Shown in pieces: positions 17,167 to 25,125 of a DNA stretch of 36,164 bases. The number at the start of each line of letters is the position of its first letter. The first letter of the stretch is position 1. Position numbers and translations under genes: made by a program. The notes below the pieces were generated by a model. That model was not told the DNA's origin. It saw nothing but the letters and a program-made list of their open reading frames with translations, and did not search any database. The DNA comes from Leptolyngbya cf. ectocarpi LEGE 11479 (GTDB taxonomy: Bacteria; Cyanobacteriota; Cyanobacteriia; Phormidesmidales; Phormidesmidaceae). The stretch lies in contig NZ_JADEXP010000021.1 in NCBI RefSeq assembly GCF_015207065.1, positions 1-36,164 of the forward strand, given 5' to 3'.

Positions 17167-18360
17167 ATGGCAACAACAAAACGGTTAATAAAACGGCGCG
17201 ATCTGGACTATGTAGTAATTACCCTACTGGTGGGTAGCAGCCTCTATGTCTTTATCACCGGACTAATTGCCGATGCCATGGGGCTACATCACTTCGGCTT
17301 TCACAGTCAGGTGGGCTATCTGTGGGTCGCCCTAGCCGCGACCCATCTAATCCAAACCTGGGCACGGGTCAAGGCTTTTGTGCGCAATCGATTTAGAGAA
17401 AAATCTAAGCCGCCGATTGAGAACCCCGCTCAGTCAGTCACTGTTCAGCCCACAGAAATTCACCCTACAGAGAATCGCTCTGCTTCTCAACGATTCTCTC
17501 TCTCTACTAGCGGACGACGTAATTTACTACTGTTTCTGCTGGCCATTGCCACTGGTGTGGGCTTTGAGCGGTTTGTTACCCCCCAGAAAACCATCGGCCT
17601 TTCAGATGAACTCTCAGATGTTGATCAAGATGTGGGGCTGCTCTACCACCAGTGGAGTCAGCCGGGCTATGGCGAGACCATTGCCACTATTCTTAACTGG
17701 GGGCAAGAGCCACCGCGATACAAGACTTATCCAGCATCTGAGCAAATAGCATTACCTCAGGTTGAGTCTGCCAATGCCTCAGCCATGACCACGCTGAACC
17801 TGGCCACAGCAGTTACGAATCGGCGCTCTCACCGCCGTTATAACACCCAGGCTCAGCTGTCTCTGACCCAGCTCTCACAGCTGTTGTTTCTAGCCCAGGG
17901 TATTACGTGGGACGAACGAGAGTTTCGCACAGTACCCTCTTCTGGAGCACTTTATCCCTTGGAACTTTACCCGATTGTTCACCGGGTTGAAGGATTACAG
18001 GCAGGACTTTACCATCATGCCGTACAAAGCCATGGACTAGAACTGATCAAAGCAGGCGATCTACGCCAGCCTTTAATCAAAGCAGGGCTGAGTCAGGACT
18101 TCCTGGGTGAGGCTCAGGTCTGTTTTGTTGTTTCAGGTATTTTCCAACGCACCCGCTGGAAGTATCACGAACGCACCTATCGCTATGTACTGATGGAAGC
18201 TGGACACCTGGGGCAGAATTTATATTTGGCCGCAACAGCTCTGGGTCTGGGCGTATGTGGTGTCGGAGCTTTCTTTGACGATCCCCTCAATGAGCTGCTA
18301 GGCATTGAGGGTAAAGAAGAAGCCGCTCTGTACTTAGTCACTGTGGGTGCGATTTCCTAG
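17167..18360 (+). CDS. SagB-type nitroreductase-fold oxidoreductase with N-terminal membrane domain
   Basis: The 397-aa protein has an N-terminal membrane part (helices about 18-40 and 48-68, with the histidine-rich loop GLHHFGFHSQVGY), resembling DUF4405-like domains, and a third helix near 118-135. A SagB/ThcOx FMN-dependent domain follows (about 205-397), with TAVTNRRSHRRYN, VPSSGALYPLELY, the GLYHH segment and LMEAGHLGQNLYLAATALGLG. SagB enzymes oxidise azolines in peptide antibiotics, but many stand-alone members exist. No cyclodehydratase or precursor gene is nearby, so a role in redox chemistry at the membrane is as likely. It follows pyrG by 21 bases. Confidence 0.85.
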   Translation: MATTKRLIKRRDLDYVVITLLVGSSLYVFITGLIADAMGLHHFGFHSQVGYLWVALAATHLIQTWARVKAFVRNRFREKSKPPIENPAQSVTVQPTEIHPTENRSASQRFSLSTSGRRNLLLFLLAIATGVGFERFVTPQKTIGLSDELSDVDQDVGLLYHQWSQPGYGETIATILNWGQEPPRYKTYPASEQIALPQVESANASAMTTLNLATAVTNRRSHRRYNTQAQLSLTQLSQLLFLAQGITWDEREFRTVPSSGALYPLELYPIVHRVEGLQAGLYHHAVQSHGLELIKAGDLRQPLIKAGLSQDFLGEAQVCFVVSGIFQRTRWKYHERTYRYVLMEAGHLGQNLYLAATALGLGVCGVGAFFDDPLNELLGIEGKEEAALYLVTVGAIS

Positions 18361-19288
18361 GCTGTTTTTGGCCTCCCTCGCGAGATAGGGCATCTGACAC
18401 GAGACAAAAGGGGTGAAAGCACTCTATTCTAAGCAATTTCCAACCTCTTCAATCAGCATATCTAAGGCAGGTAATAGGTCGAGAACTAACTTTTTAAGAC
18501 TTGAGTAATCAGCAGAGACATGAACAGTTCTAAATATCCTGATCAGCCATACTTTCCACAAATTTGGGATGAAAATACATGCGCGAATTTACTTCAGCGA
18601 AAAGTATCTTAGCTCTAGTAGCCTTGCACACAATATGCACAAATTAAACCCTCAAAATAGTTCTAAAATTTAATATATGAGCCTTCTGTTGAAAGCTTTT
18701 TGTGTTTTTTCATTTTATGCTTTACTTGTAAAATAGAATGGGTTATCAAGTAATGTATAAAATAAATCACCCTTTCCCATCAAGTTTTCGTGGGAGTTTA
18801 AGAGCTTTCTCATCTTATTCAGTTTCTATCTATTGTTTATGAGAATAAGCTCATCTAATCGAACTAAGAAACTATAAAGAAAACTGAGTTCCTATTTGAC
18901 TAGATCAACCTCAAGCGGCAATACTAATAGGTGCTAAATTTCTTATATTAATGAAATCAAACTCAAACTATTTTTAGTCATTAAGTATTAGATAGCTTCT
19001 CTCAGTTACTCAGGTAGATTTTTTATAGAAAAGCATGTTGTTCTTTAAAATATATTTTGAATACAATAGATGGCTTGCTTCTTGGTGACGTTAGCACTGA
19101 TGGGACAATATTTTCTTTGCTATGCTCCATCCCAGAGCTTTGAGACCTACGGTAATCTTTTCTAATTATTACTCTAGACTCCGACAGATCTTCTAGGCAG
19201 GCATAACGACTCTTTATTCATATTCAGCAACGATCAACAGATGCTATCCGTTCATCGCTAATTTAGGAACACGATTTGATTTACCCTT
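18361..19288. other. 928-base AT-rich gap
   Basis: No convincing gene is present. The sequence from about 18600 to 19100 is clearly more AT-rich than its surroundings, with many short inverted A/T tracts and no HIP1 site. On the minus strand, 18424-18588 is open for 54 codons without an ATG and ends RTVHVSADYSSLKKLVLDLL...EEVGNCLE. The neighbouring frame carries MYFHPKFVESMADQDI, so this may be a frameshifted relic of an unknown gene. The stretch nearest 19289 must hold the promoter of the unrecognised gene there, but I cannot pick boxes. Confidence 0.4.
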
Positions 19289-20344
19289 ATGCCGAAAACT
19301 TTATTTCAAGGTGAAACTGCCAATCGTCTTGCAAAGATCTGGACTAATCGATATATTCCCGATCTTTCTCAGTTCCTAACCATAAATAACGCGCTTACAG
19401 ATCGTCGAATGATCGGTGAAATTCTCTCTAAGAAAGGTCGCGAGCGCACGGTTCAAAAGCTAAGTAGAAAAAATATTACAGAACAATGCAACCTCGCTGC
19501 CGTGAGAGCACGTCAGCTTTACGCCAACGATACGGCCGCAACATTCAGACCGACATCTCACTTAGCCAAACTGCTCAGCCGCATTTATTTTCAACTATTA
19601 GATATTTATCAAGAAACAACGTCAATCTCAATGTCGTCAGATATTCAGAGCAAGTCACCGTTAGGGACATCGCTGCCATCTTGGGGGATTCCTGAAATCA
19701 ATACCTTAGCGACTGCCTTATCACCACTATTATCAGAATTACAAGAATGGAATCGGTCATTTGATAACTGGAAAACCGTAGGCTTTTCTACAGCCCAGAT
19801 CAACTTAAGCAATAGTTTATTGCTAGAGCAATTAACCGATTTAGAGCAAGTATTTTTGCGAGGCTATTTTCAATTTCTTGAAGAGCAAGTTGCCTTACCT
19901 TGGCAGCGTATGTGTTCAGCTGCAGCCGACTATACACCAAGCTCCTCACTTTTTTTGACTGTAGAGCGCCTGTTGCCGATGACAACAAACATTGCTGAAG
20001 TCGTCCATAAGCGATGGAGTCGTTCATTTCCCAACTATGCCAGTCGACGAGGCACACTCACTAGTGCTGCCATTAGGCATTCGTCTGTCCGAGATTTTGA
20101 GATGTTCCAAATCTATTTATGGCTAAGCTGTCTAGAAAAAAATCTGACCCATATTGAGCAAGAGTTATCAGCTATTTGCGTGATTGTATACGGAGCCTTG
20201 AATATCCCCTGGACGATGACCGTCGACGGTACTACTTTACTGATGCATGAGCTCTTAAACAGGCTAGAACCGCATGAGAGAGGGCTGGTTAGTCCCTATG
20301 CTCAAGCGATGATTCGCATGACTAATAAAGCGTTGTTCGATTGA
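19289..20344 (+). CDS. Hypothetical helical protein, unrecognised
   Basis: The 351-aa product is predicted to be largely alpha-helical and soluble, with no signal peptide or membrane segment. It has long leucine-rich helices (about 85-110, 150-205, 270-300) and an acidic/polar mix typical of a globular protein. No catalytic motif is recognisable. A basic segment near residue 40-60 (SKKGRERTVQKLSRKN) could bind nucleic acid, which is only a suggestion. It stands alone behind a 928-base AT-rich gap and converges on the YhhQ gene. Length and composition support a real gene, perhaps lineage-specific. Confidence 0.7.
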   Translation: MPKTLFQGETANRLAKIWTNRYIPDLSQFLTINNALTDRRMIGEILSKKGRERTVQKLSRKNITEQCNLAAVRARQLYANDTAATFRPTSHLAKLLSRIYFQLLDIYQETTSISMSSDIQSKSPLGTSLPSWGIPEINTLATALSPLLSELQEWNRSFDNWKTVGFSTAQINLSNSLLLEQLTDLEQVFLRGYFQFLEEQVALPWQRMCSAAADYTPSSSLFLTVERLLPMTTNIAEVVHKRWSRSFPNYASRRGTLTSAAIRHSSVRDFEMFQIYLWLSCLEKNLTHIEQELSAICVIVYGALNIPWTMTVDGTTLLMHELLNRLEPHERGLVSPYAQAMIRMTNKALFD

Positions 20345-20436
20345 GCACTGTATTGCTTGTGCCTGATATTTCTGCTGAAATTTTTAGGGATATAACGGGA
20401 GAGACGACATCAGAAATGGGTTATTTTGTTGTCCCC

Positions 20437-21150
20437 CTACCGGGATGCAGGATGTGACAACAGATGAAAGGGATTAAAGTTAGTGGAGCGATCATAAAAG
20501 TCCTCGTTTTCTTGACGCTTAAGCCAGCTGGTTAGCCAGTAGGTAATGGGTGTGAAGAGGATTTCTACCCCGCACTTAAAGATATAGTTGGACACAATTA
20601 GGGTGACCATCAGGCCAGGGGGGAAAAGGCCCCAGAATGCGATCGCAATAAACAATCCCGTATCCAACACCTGACCCACCAGCGTAGACGAGATTGTCCG
20701 CATCCAAAGTTTTTGTCCTTGGGTTACGACCTTGAGCTTGGCTAAGATAAACGAGTTAGAGAACGACCCGACAACATAGGCAATTAGACTTGCCATGACA
20801 ATCCGTGGCGTCAGTCCCAGGATTTGGTCATAGGCCTCCTGGTACGTCCATTCGGGAGCTGCAGGCAGACCGCCCACCACCATAAATGTAACTGCCATCA
20901 CCAAGGCCGCCACAAAACCTGTCCAGATCACCTTACGCGAGCGGGCATAGCCATAGACTTCGGTGAGCACATCCCCAAAAATATAGCTGAGGGGAAATAG
21001 GAGCGTGCCGCCATCAAAGGTAAAAAAGCCAAAATCTACAATTTTTGTCGATGCCACATTGGAAATCAGCAGCACCGTTACAAAGAGCGCCGTGATTGTG
21101 TCCAGGTGTCTAAAGCCTCGCATAGGAGACGGATTAGCAGGTTTTGTCAT
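20437..21150 (-). CDS. yhhQ: Queuosine precursor transporter, YhhQ family
   Basis: From the ATG at 21150 the 237-aa protein has about six membrane helices. Family signatures include TALFVTVLLISNVASTKIV, FPLSYIFGDVLTEVYGYARS, YVVGSFSNSFILAKLK and STLVGQVLDTGLFI followed by LIVSNYIFKCGVEILFTP. YhhQ imports the queuosine precursors preQ0/preQ1 used to modify tRNA. The frame is open 32 codons further upstream, but the added residues are unlike the family, so I chose the internal start. I looked for a preQ1 riboswitch in the leader and found no match. Genes on both sides are transcribed in the other direction. Confidence 0.9.
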   Translation of the reverse strand: MTKPANPSPMRGFRHLDTITALFVTVLLISNVASTKIVDFGFFTFDGGTLLFPLSYIFGDVLTEVYGYARSRKVIWTGFVAALVMAVTFMVVGGLPAAPEWTYQEAYDQILGLTPRIVMASLIAYVVGSFSNSFILAKLKVVTQGQKLWMRTISSTLVGQVLDTGLFIAIAFWGLFPPGLMVTLIVSNYIFKCGVEILFTPITYWLTSWLKRQENEDFYDRSTNFNPFHLLSHPASR

Positions 21151-21306
21151 GGTTGTCGTTGCTGAATTGGGGGATAAACCGATCTGATCGGTATAATGCG
21201 CTGCTAGCCAATGGTTGGGAGATAAAATGATACCGGAGATCAGCAACGCCTTAAAATACTAAGCGATACTATGGATCTATGACCAGCGTGACTTAGCAAT
21301 ACCATC

Positions 21307-21489
21307 ATGCCTGCAATTATTTGGGAAAAGCTCGACTGCAAACAGCAACCGGTGGGTGGATTAGGTCTCTGGCGCACCAAAGTCCCAGGGGGCTGGCTAG
21401 TGGCCAGTCGCTGTGGCGGTGGCGAAGGCAGCGGCATTACTTTTTATCCCGATCCCAAACACGAATGGGATGGGGGCTCTCTGCCATAG
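21307..21489 (+). CDS. Small conserved protein of unknown function
   Basis: The 60-aa product MPAIIWEKLDCKQQPVGGLG... contains LWRTKVPGGWLV and GGEGSGITFYPDPKHEWDGG, a pattern seen in short conserved bacterial proteins of unknown function. It ends six bases before the methyltransferase start, so the two are probably translated from one message. The conserved tryptophans and the FYPDPxHxWDG ending make it very unlikely to be a chance frame. Confidence 0.75.
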   Translation: MPAIIWEKLDCKQQPVGGLGLWRTKVPGGWLVASRCGGGEGSGITFYPDPKHEWDGGSLP

Positions 21490-21495
21490 TTCACC

Positions 21496-22332
21496 ATGGA
21501 TTACCACCAGCTCAAACAAGCTATAGATGGATATGCCAGCCGCGAATTGACCCAGCGAAAAGTATGGTATTCCAGCGCGGCGGATGCCTACAATCAGGTC
21601 AGACCGAGCTATCCGACAGCGTTGGTAGCACGGGTGATGGAGGTTGCTCAGCTATCGACCTCATCATCCATCCTAGAAGTAGGCTGTGGTCCTGGCACCG
21701 CAACAGTTTCATTTGCCCCCCTGGTCAGTTCCATGGTGTGCGTGGAGCCCAACTCTGATTTTACTCGTCTTGCTCAACAAAACTGTCAGGCCTATCCCAG
21801 TGTGACAGTTCACAATACATCCTTTGAAGAATGGCCAGTAGCGACAGCCCGATTCGATGCTGTACTAGCAGCTACCTCATTTCATTGGATCCCGGCAGCG
21901 GTAAGCTATCCCAAAGCAGCTCAGGCCTTGAAAGACCAGGGAAGATTAATTCTTTTATGGAATAACGAACTACGACCCAGCTATGAGATCTACCAACGTT
22001 TCGCCCCGATATATCAGCGCCATGCTCCGTCTCTAGCACGCTATGAGGACAAGCGTACGCAAGAAAAGATTTTGCAAAATTTAGGCGACATCATGGTCGA
22101 ATCGGGTCACTTTAGCAATATGGTCAGCGGTCACATGACGTCTAACGTTACCTACACAAGCCTAGAATATCTCTCCCTATTGACCACCTACTCACCCTAC
22201 TTAGAGCTTGAATCTCCTGTCAGACAGGCTTTATTAGCTGATCTTAAAACTCTCATCGATCAGGAGTTTGCTGGCAAGCTAGAACTTTCGTATATCTCAG
22301 CTTTTCACATTGCTCAAAAAGCAGAGAGTTAG
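21496..22332 (+). CDS. Class I SAM-dependent methyltransferase
   Basis: The 278-aa protein has the Methyltransf_11/25-type fold. Motif I is ILEVGCGPGTATVSF (about 59-73) for SAM binding, motif II VCVEPNSDF with the acidic residue that holds the ribose, and then FDAVLAATSFHWI (about 120-132), a variant typical of family members resembling UbiE and trans-aconitate methyltransferases. GRLILLWNNE is the post-motif. Substrate is unknown. It follows the small 60-aa gene by six bases and precedes the AEC transporter on the same strand by 51 bases. Confidence 0.88.
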   Translation: MDYHQLKQAIDGYASRELTQRKVWYSSAADAYNQVRPSYPTALVARVMEVAQLSTSSSILEVGCGPGTATVSFAPLVSSMVCVEPNSDFTRLAQQNCQAYPSVTVHNTSFEEWPVATARFDAVLAATSFHWIPAAVSYPKAAQALKDQGRLILLWNNELRPSYEIYQRFAPIYQRHAPSLARYEDKRTQEKILQNLGDIMVESGHFSNMVSGHMTSNVTYTSLEYLSLLTTYSPYLELESPVRQALLADLKTLIDQEFAGKLELSYISAFHIAQKAES

Positions 22333-22383
22333 TGTGAGCCAAGAAATCATTGTTTATCTCTCAACGCGGGTCTGTGCATACAC

Positions 22384-23274
22384 ATGGGAATTTTGATTTC
22401 GGCTGTCCTGCCCATTGCACTGGTGGCCCTGGTGGGTGTTTGGGTGGGGCGCATGTTTACGCTGGAGCGACAGACCCTCGCTCGACTCAGCATTTATGCC
22501 CTGGTGCCCGCTTTGGTGCTCCATAGCTTGGCGAAAACAACGTTGGAGTTGGGGAATGCGATCGCAATTCTCACGGCCTTTATTCTCCACATCGCCCTCC
22601 TTTATGGCCTAGTCATTATCCTGGGCAAACTGCTAAAGTTCTCATCCGATGCAAAAAAGAGCTTAATCGCCACAACAATTTTTGCCAACGTGGGCAATAT
22701 GGGGCTGCCGTTTGTTCTATTTTCCCTGGGGGAAGCGGGTTTAGAACGGGCAATTGTTTATCTAGTTGGCACTAGCTTGATGACCGTTAGTATCTTTCCC
22801 ATTGTGCTTAAAGGGGAAGGGGTGCTCAAGGGGTTACGCTACACGGCCTGTCTGCCAGTTTTGTGGGCTGCGATCGCAGGCATACTGCTCCAGGGTACAG
22901 GCACCGTTCTCCCCTTGCCCATTGACCGGGGTGTTACCCTGCTCAGCGAGGGGGCCATCCCCGTGGCCCTACTCATGCTCGGGATTCAGCTATCGGAAAC
23001 CCCGTTTGTTTTTGGCCGTTATGAACTGATGGGAGCCGGTCTGCGGCTAATTGTGTCACCGCTGCTGGCGTTTAATATTGCGAACCTGGTTGGTCTGACC
23101 GGCATAGACCGCCAGGTTGTTGTTCTACAATCAGCCATGCCAGTGGCTGTAAACTCCTTGATCTGGGTAACGGAGCTGGGGGGGGACACGGTACGAGTCG
23201 CTAGAACTATTGTGGTATCGACGTTGTTAAGTCTAGGCACCCTGCCCATTGTGCTATGGCTAAGTGGCCGCTGA
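22384..23274 (+). CDS. AEC (auxin efflux carrier-like) family transporter
   Basis: The 296-aa protein is hydrophobic throughout, with about nine or ten membrane helices in two repeats of the BART-type fold. Signatures include LARLSIYALVPALVLHSLAK and the crossover region ATTIFANVGNMGLPFVLFSL, and near the end VVLQSAMPVAVNSLIW. The substrate of bacterial members is usually a small organic acid or amino acid, but cannot be read here. Its last 15 bases overlap the convergent ribF gene. Confidence 0.9.
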   Translation: MGILISAVLPIALVALVGVWVGRMFTLERQTLARLSIYALVPALVLHSLAKTTLELGNAIAILTAFILHIALLYGLVIILGKLLKFSSDAKKSLIATTIFANVGNMGLPFVLFSLGEAGLERAIVYLVGTSLMTVSIFPIVLKGEGVLKGLRYTACLPVLWAAIAGILLQGTGTVLPLPIDRGVTLLSEGAIPVALLMLGIQLSETPFVFGRYELMGAGLRLIVSPLLAFNIANLVGLTGIDRQVVVLQSAMPVAVNSLIWVTELGGDTVRVARTIVVSTLLSLGTLPIVLWLSGR

Positions 23275-24330
23275 AGCATAGCCTCCAGAAGCACAGCCTT
23301 CAAACATGGCTCGCGCAGTTTTGCAGTCGTGGGCAATCTGTTCTTTGAGAGCATCCAAAGAGTCAAATTTCTGTTCTGGACGGATAAAACTCTCTAAGCT
23401 GACGGTCAGAGTCTCACCGTATAGATCATTAGTCCAATCAAACAGATGGACTTCGACACTCAAATCCTGACCGGCAACGGTGGGTCGATTACCAATATTC
23501 ATCACACCCAGGACAGGTTTCTGCTCGGGTAGAATGCCAAAGGCTTTGACACTATAGACACCCTGGCGGGGAATAAACTTATCGCTGGGCAGTTTTAGAT
23601 TGGCTGTGGGGAACCCAATGGTGCGCCCCAGCTGTTTGCCTGGGATGACTACGCCGGTCAAGGTATAGGGCCGTCCCAGTAGCTGGTTTGCCCGCGCTAG
23701 CTCACCATCGGTCAGGGCCTGACGAATACGGGAACTGCTGATGCGACCTTCGATATCGTTGCGCAGGGGGACGACGGTGACAGGAATGTTGTGGCGAGCT
23801 GCGATCGCACTTAGCAACTCAGCATTCCCTCCACGTCCCTTACCAAAATGAAAATCACTCCCCACGCTAATGTGCGTCGCCTGCAAATCATGAATTAAAA
23901 CCCGTTCTACAAACGTAGTCGCATCCAAGTTAGCCATCTCTGCATTAAACGGCAGCAGCACCAGCTGATTTACCCCAAGGCAAGCCAGCTGACGACTCTT
24001 TTCCTCTAGCGGCGTTAGCAGGGGGCGTGCCTGGCCCGAGAAAAATTCTTTGGGGTGGGGAAAAAAGGTTACCACCGAGGCCCATTCTGTCAGTTCTGGC
24101 GACGGCGGTGGCTCTAGTAGCGAGCAGTTAGCCCCAGGCAAATGGCTGTAGCCAGAGGCTGCCGACGCCTGCAGACACATATCCTCAGCCAGCACTAGAG
24201 ATGGCAGACCACCCTTGTGAGTCAAGACAGGCTCAATCACATGCTGGTGGCCAAGGTGCACACCATCAAAGTTACCAAGCGCGATTTTAGTCGGCTTTTT
24301 CGCCGATGTAGGAGATGAAGTAATCCACAC
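23260..24330 (-). CDS. ribF: Bifunctional riboflavin kinase/FAD synthetase
   Basis: The 356-aa enzyme makes FMN from riboflavin and FAD from FMN. The N-terminal nucleotidyltransferase domain shows ALGNFDGVHLGHQHV, TFFPHPKEFF, VGSDFHFGKGRGGN and the ISSSRIR motif. The C-terminal kinase domain shows GRTIGFPTANL, PRQGVYSV, NIGNRPTV and the catalytic glutamate region VEVHLFDW. It is about 45 residues longer than many homologues because of an insert between GHQHV and TFFPHP (about residues 30-75), rich in Ser, Pro and Leu. The 3' end overlaps the convergent AEC transporter gene by 15 bases. Confidence 0.95.
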   Translation of the reverse strand: MWITSSPTSAKKPTKIALGNFDGVHLGHQHVIEPVLTHKGGLPSLVLAEDMCLQASAASGYSHLPGANCSLLEPPPSPELTEWASVVTFFPHPKEFFSGQARPLLTPLEEKSRQLACLGVNQLVLLPFNAEMANLDATTFVERVLIHDLQATHISVGSDFHFGKGRGGNAELLSAIAARHNIPVTVVPLRNDIEGRISSSRIRQALTDGELARANQLLGRPYTLTGVVIPGKQLGRTIGFPTANLKLPSDKFIPRQGVYSVKAFGILPEQKPVLGVMNIGNRPTVAGQDLSVEVHLFDWTNDLYGETLTVSLESFIRPEQKFDSLDALKEQIAHDCKTARAMFEGCASGGYASAAT

Positions 24331-24400
24331 GAGTTACATTCTGACATGAAACCTCGAGCGATGCTCACGGATTCGAGCAGGATGCCTCCCATTCAGGTAC

Positions 24401-24556
24401 CTACTGGACCGGTTCCACGGGCTCGGTCATCGCCTGGACAAAATCACTATAGGGGCTGATCATTTCTACTTTGGCCACGTCCACAATTGTGATGCCTGCG
24501 ATCGCAACCGCCATCATCCAGCAAAACGGATCCAATTCAGTCAAAATCTTACGCAT
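24401..24556 (-). CDS. 51-aa single-pass membrane peptide at the end of the cup operon
   Basis: The minus strand encodes MRKILTELDPFCWMMAVAIA followed by GITIVDVAKVEMISPYSDFV and QAMTEPVEPVQ, then TAG. One membrane helix is likely (about 12-28). A clear GGAG ribosome-binding site lies about 9 bases upstream of the ATG. It starts 76 bases after the fasciclin (cupS-like) gene stop on the same strand. Small single-helix subunits are common in NDH-1 and photosynthetic complexes, so an accessory NDH-1MS subunit is an attractive guess, but I recognise no homologue. One HIP1 octamer lies within the coding region. Confidence 0.6.
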   Translation of the reverse strand: MRKILTELDPFCWMMAVAIAGITIVDVAKVEMISPYSDFVQAMTEPVEPVQ

Positions 24557-24632
24557 AGTCGATCATCTCCTGAAAAAATTTACGTCTTGAGCGGCGTGTG
24601 TCTACAGTAGTGCCCCCACCTAACAGGGCTCC

Positions 24633-25034
24633 CTATCCCATCAAAATCACCGTATCAATCACATGGATAATGCCGTTGCTAGCCTCAATATCGGCAGCAA
24701 TAACAGTCGCATTTTTCACTTCAAACGGACTGTGGCTACGAATGGGAATCGGTGAGCCTTCCACCGATGTCAGTTCAGAACATTGGTCTATCTGCGCCTG
24801 GTCCCAACGACCAGAAACCACGTGGTAGCAAAGAATACGCCCTAGCTGAGGCGGATTCTGCACAAGATTATTGACCGTATTGGGCGGTAGTTTAGCAAAG
24901 GCATCATCGTTAGGCGCGAACACCGTAAAAGGTCCCTCACCTTGAAGGGTTTCCACCAAACCAGCCGCCTGCACAGCAGCCACTAAGGTTTCAAAGCCTG
25001 GTGTACTAACGGCAATATCGACAATCGTAGGCAT
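24633..25034 (-). CDS. cupS: Fasciclin-domain protein, CupS-like subunit of the CO2-uptake NDH-1
   Basis: The 133-aa protein is one fasciclin (FAS1) domain: [35 protein letters not shown], the YHVV segment (H1/H2 boxes) and the ending [10 protein letters not shown]. It has no signal peptide, unlike most exported fasciclin proteins. In known cyanobacterial operons ndhF3-ndhD3-cupA is followed by cupS, a soluble fasciclin-type subunit of the NDH-1MS complex; gene order, strand and length here agree. Assignment rests mainly on this context. A hairpin at 25084-25109 separates it from cupA. Confidence 0.85.
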   Translation of the reverse strand: MPTIVDIAVSTPGFETLVAAVQAAGLVETLQGEGPFTVFAPNDDAFAKLPPNTVNNLVQNPPQLGRILCYHVVSGRWDQAQIDQCSELTSVEGSPIPIRSHSPFEVKNATVIAADIEASNGIIHVIDTVILMG

Positions 25035-25083
25035 GGTTAGAAAAGATTAGGGGCAATAGATTTCATCGTGCTTACCAAAATTG

Positions 25084-25109
25084 TAGAGTCGTTTCATGGA
25101 ACGGCTCTA
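25084..25109 (-). terminator. Hairpin between cupA and cupS
   Basis: TAGAGTCGTT (25084-25093) and AACGGCTCTA (25100-25109) form a 10-bp stem with a 6-base loop, fully paired on + with one G-T pair and with one C-A mismatch on the operon strand. On the operon strand it is followed by CAATTTTGG, a weak U run. It may be a partial terminator or processing site that sets the ratio of CupS to the upstream subunits. Confidence 0.35.
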
Positions 25110-25125
25110 TACAACGGCGCATCTC

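Noticed and set aside
17167-18360. Thiazole/oxazole-modified peptide cluster
   Set aside because: Only the SagB-type oxidase is present; no cyclodehydratase, leader-binding protein or precursor peptide was found nearby.
21151-21300. preQ1 riboswitch upstream of yhhQ
   Set aside because: I searched the leader for the short preQ1-I stem and A-rich tail and found no match.
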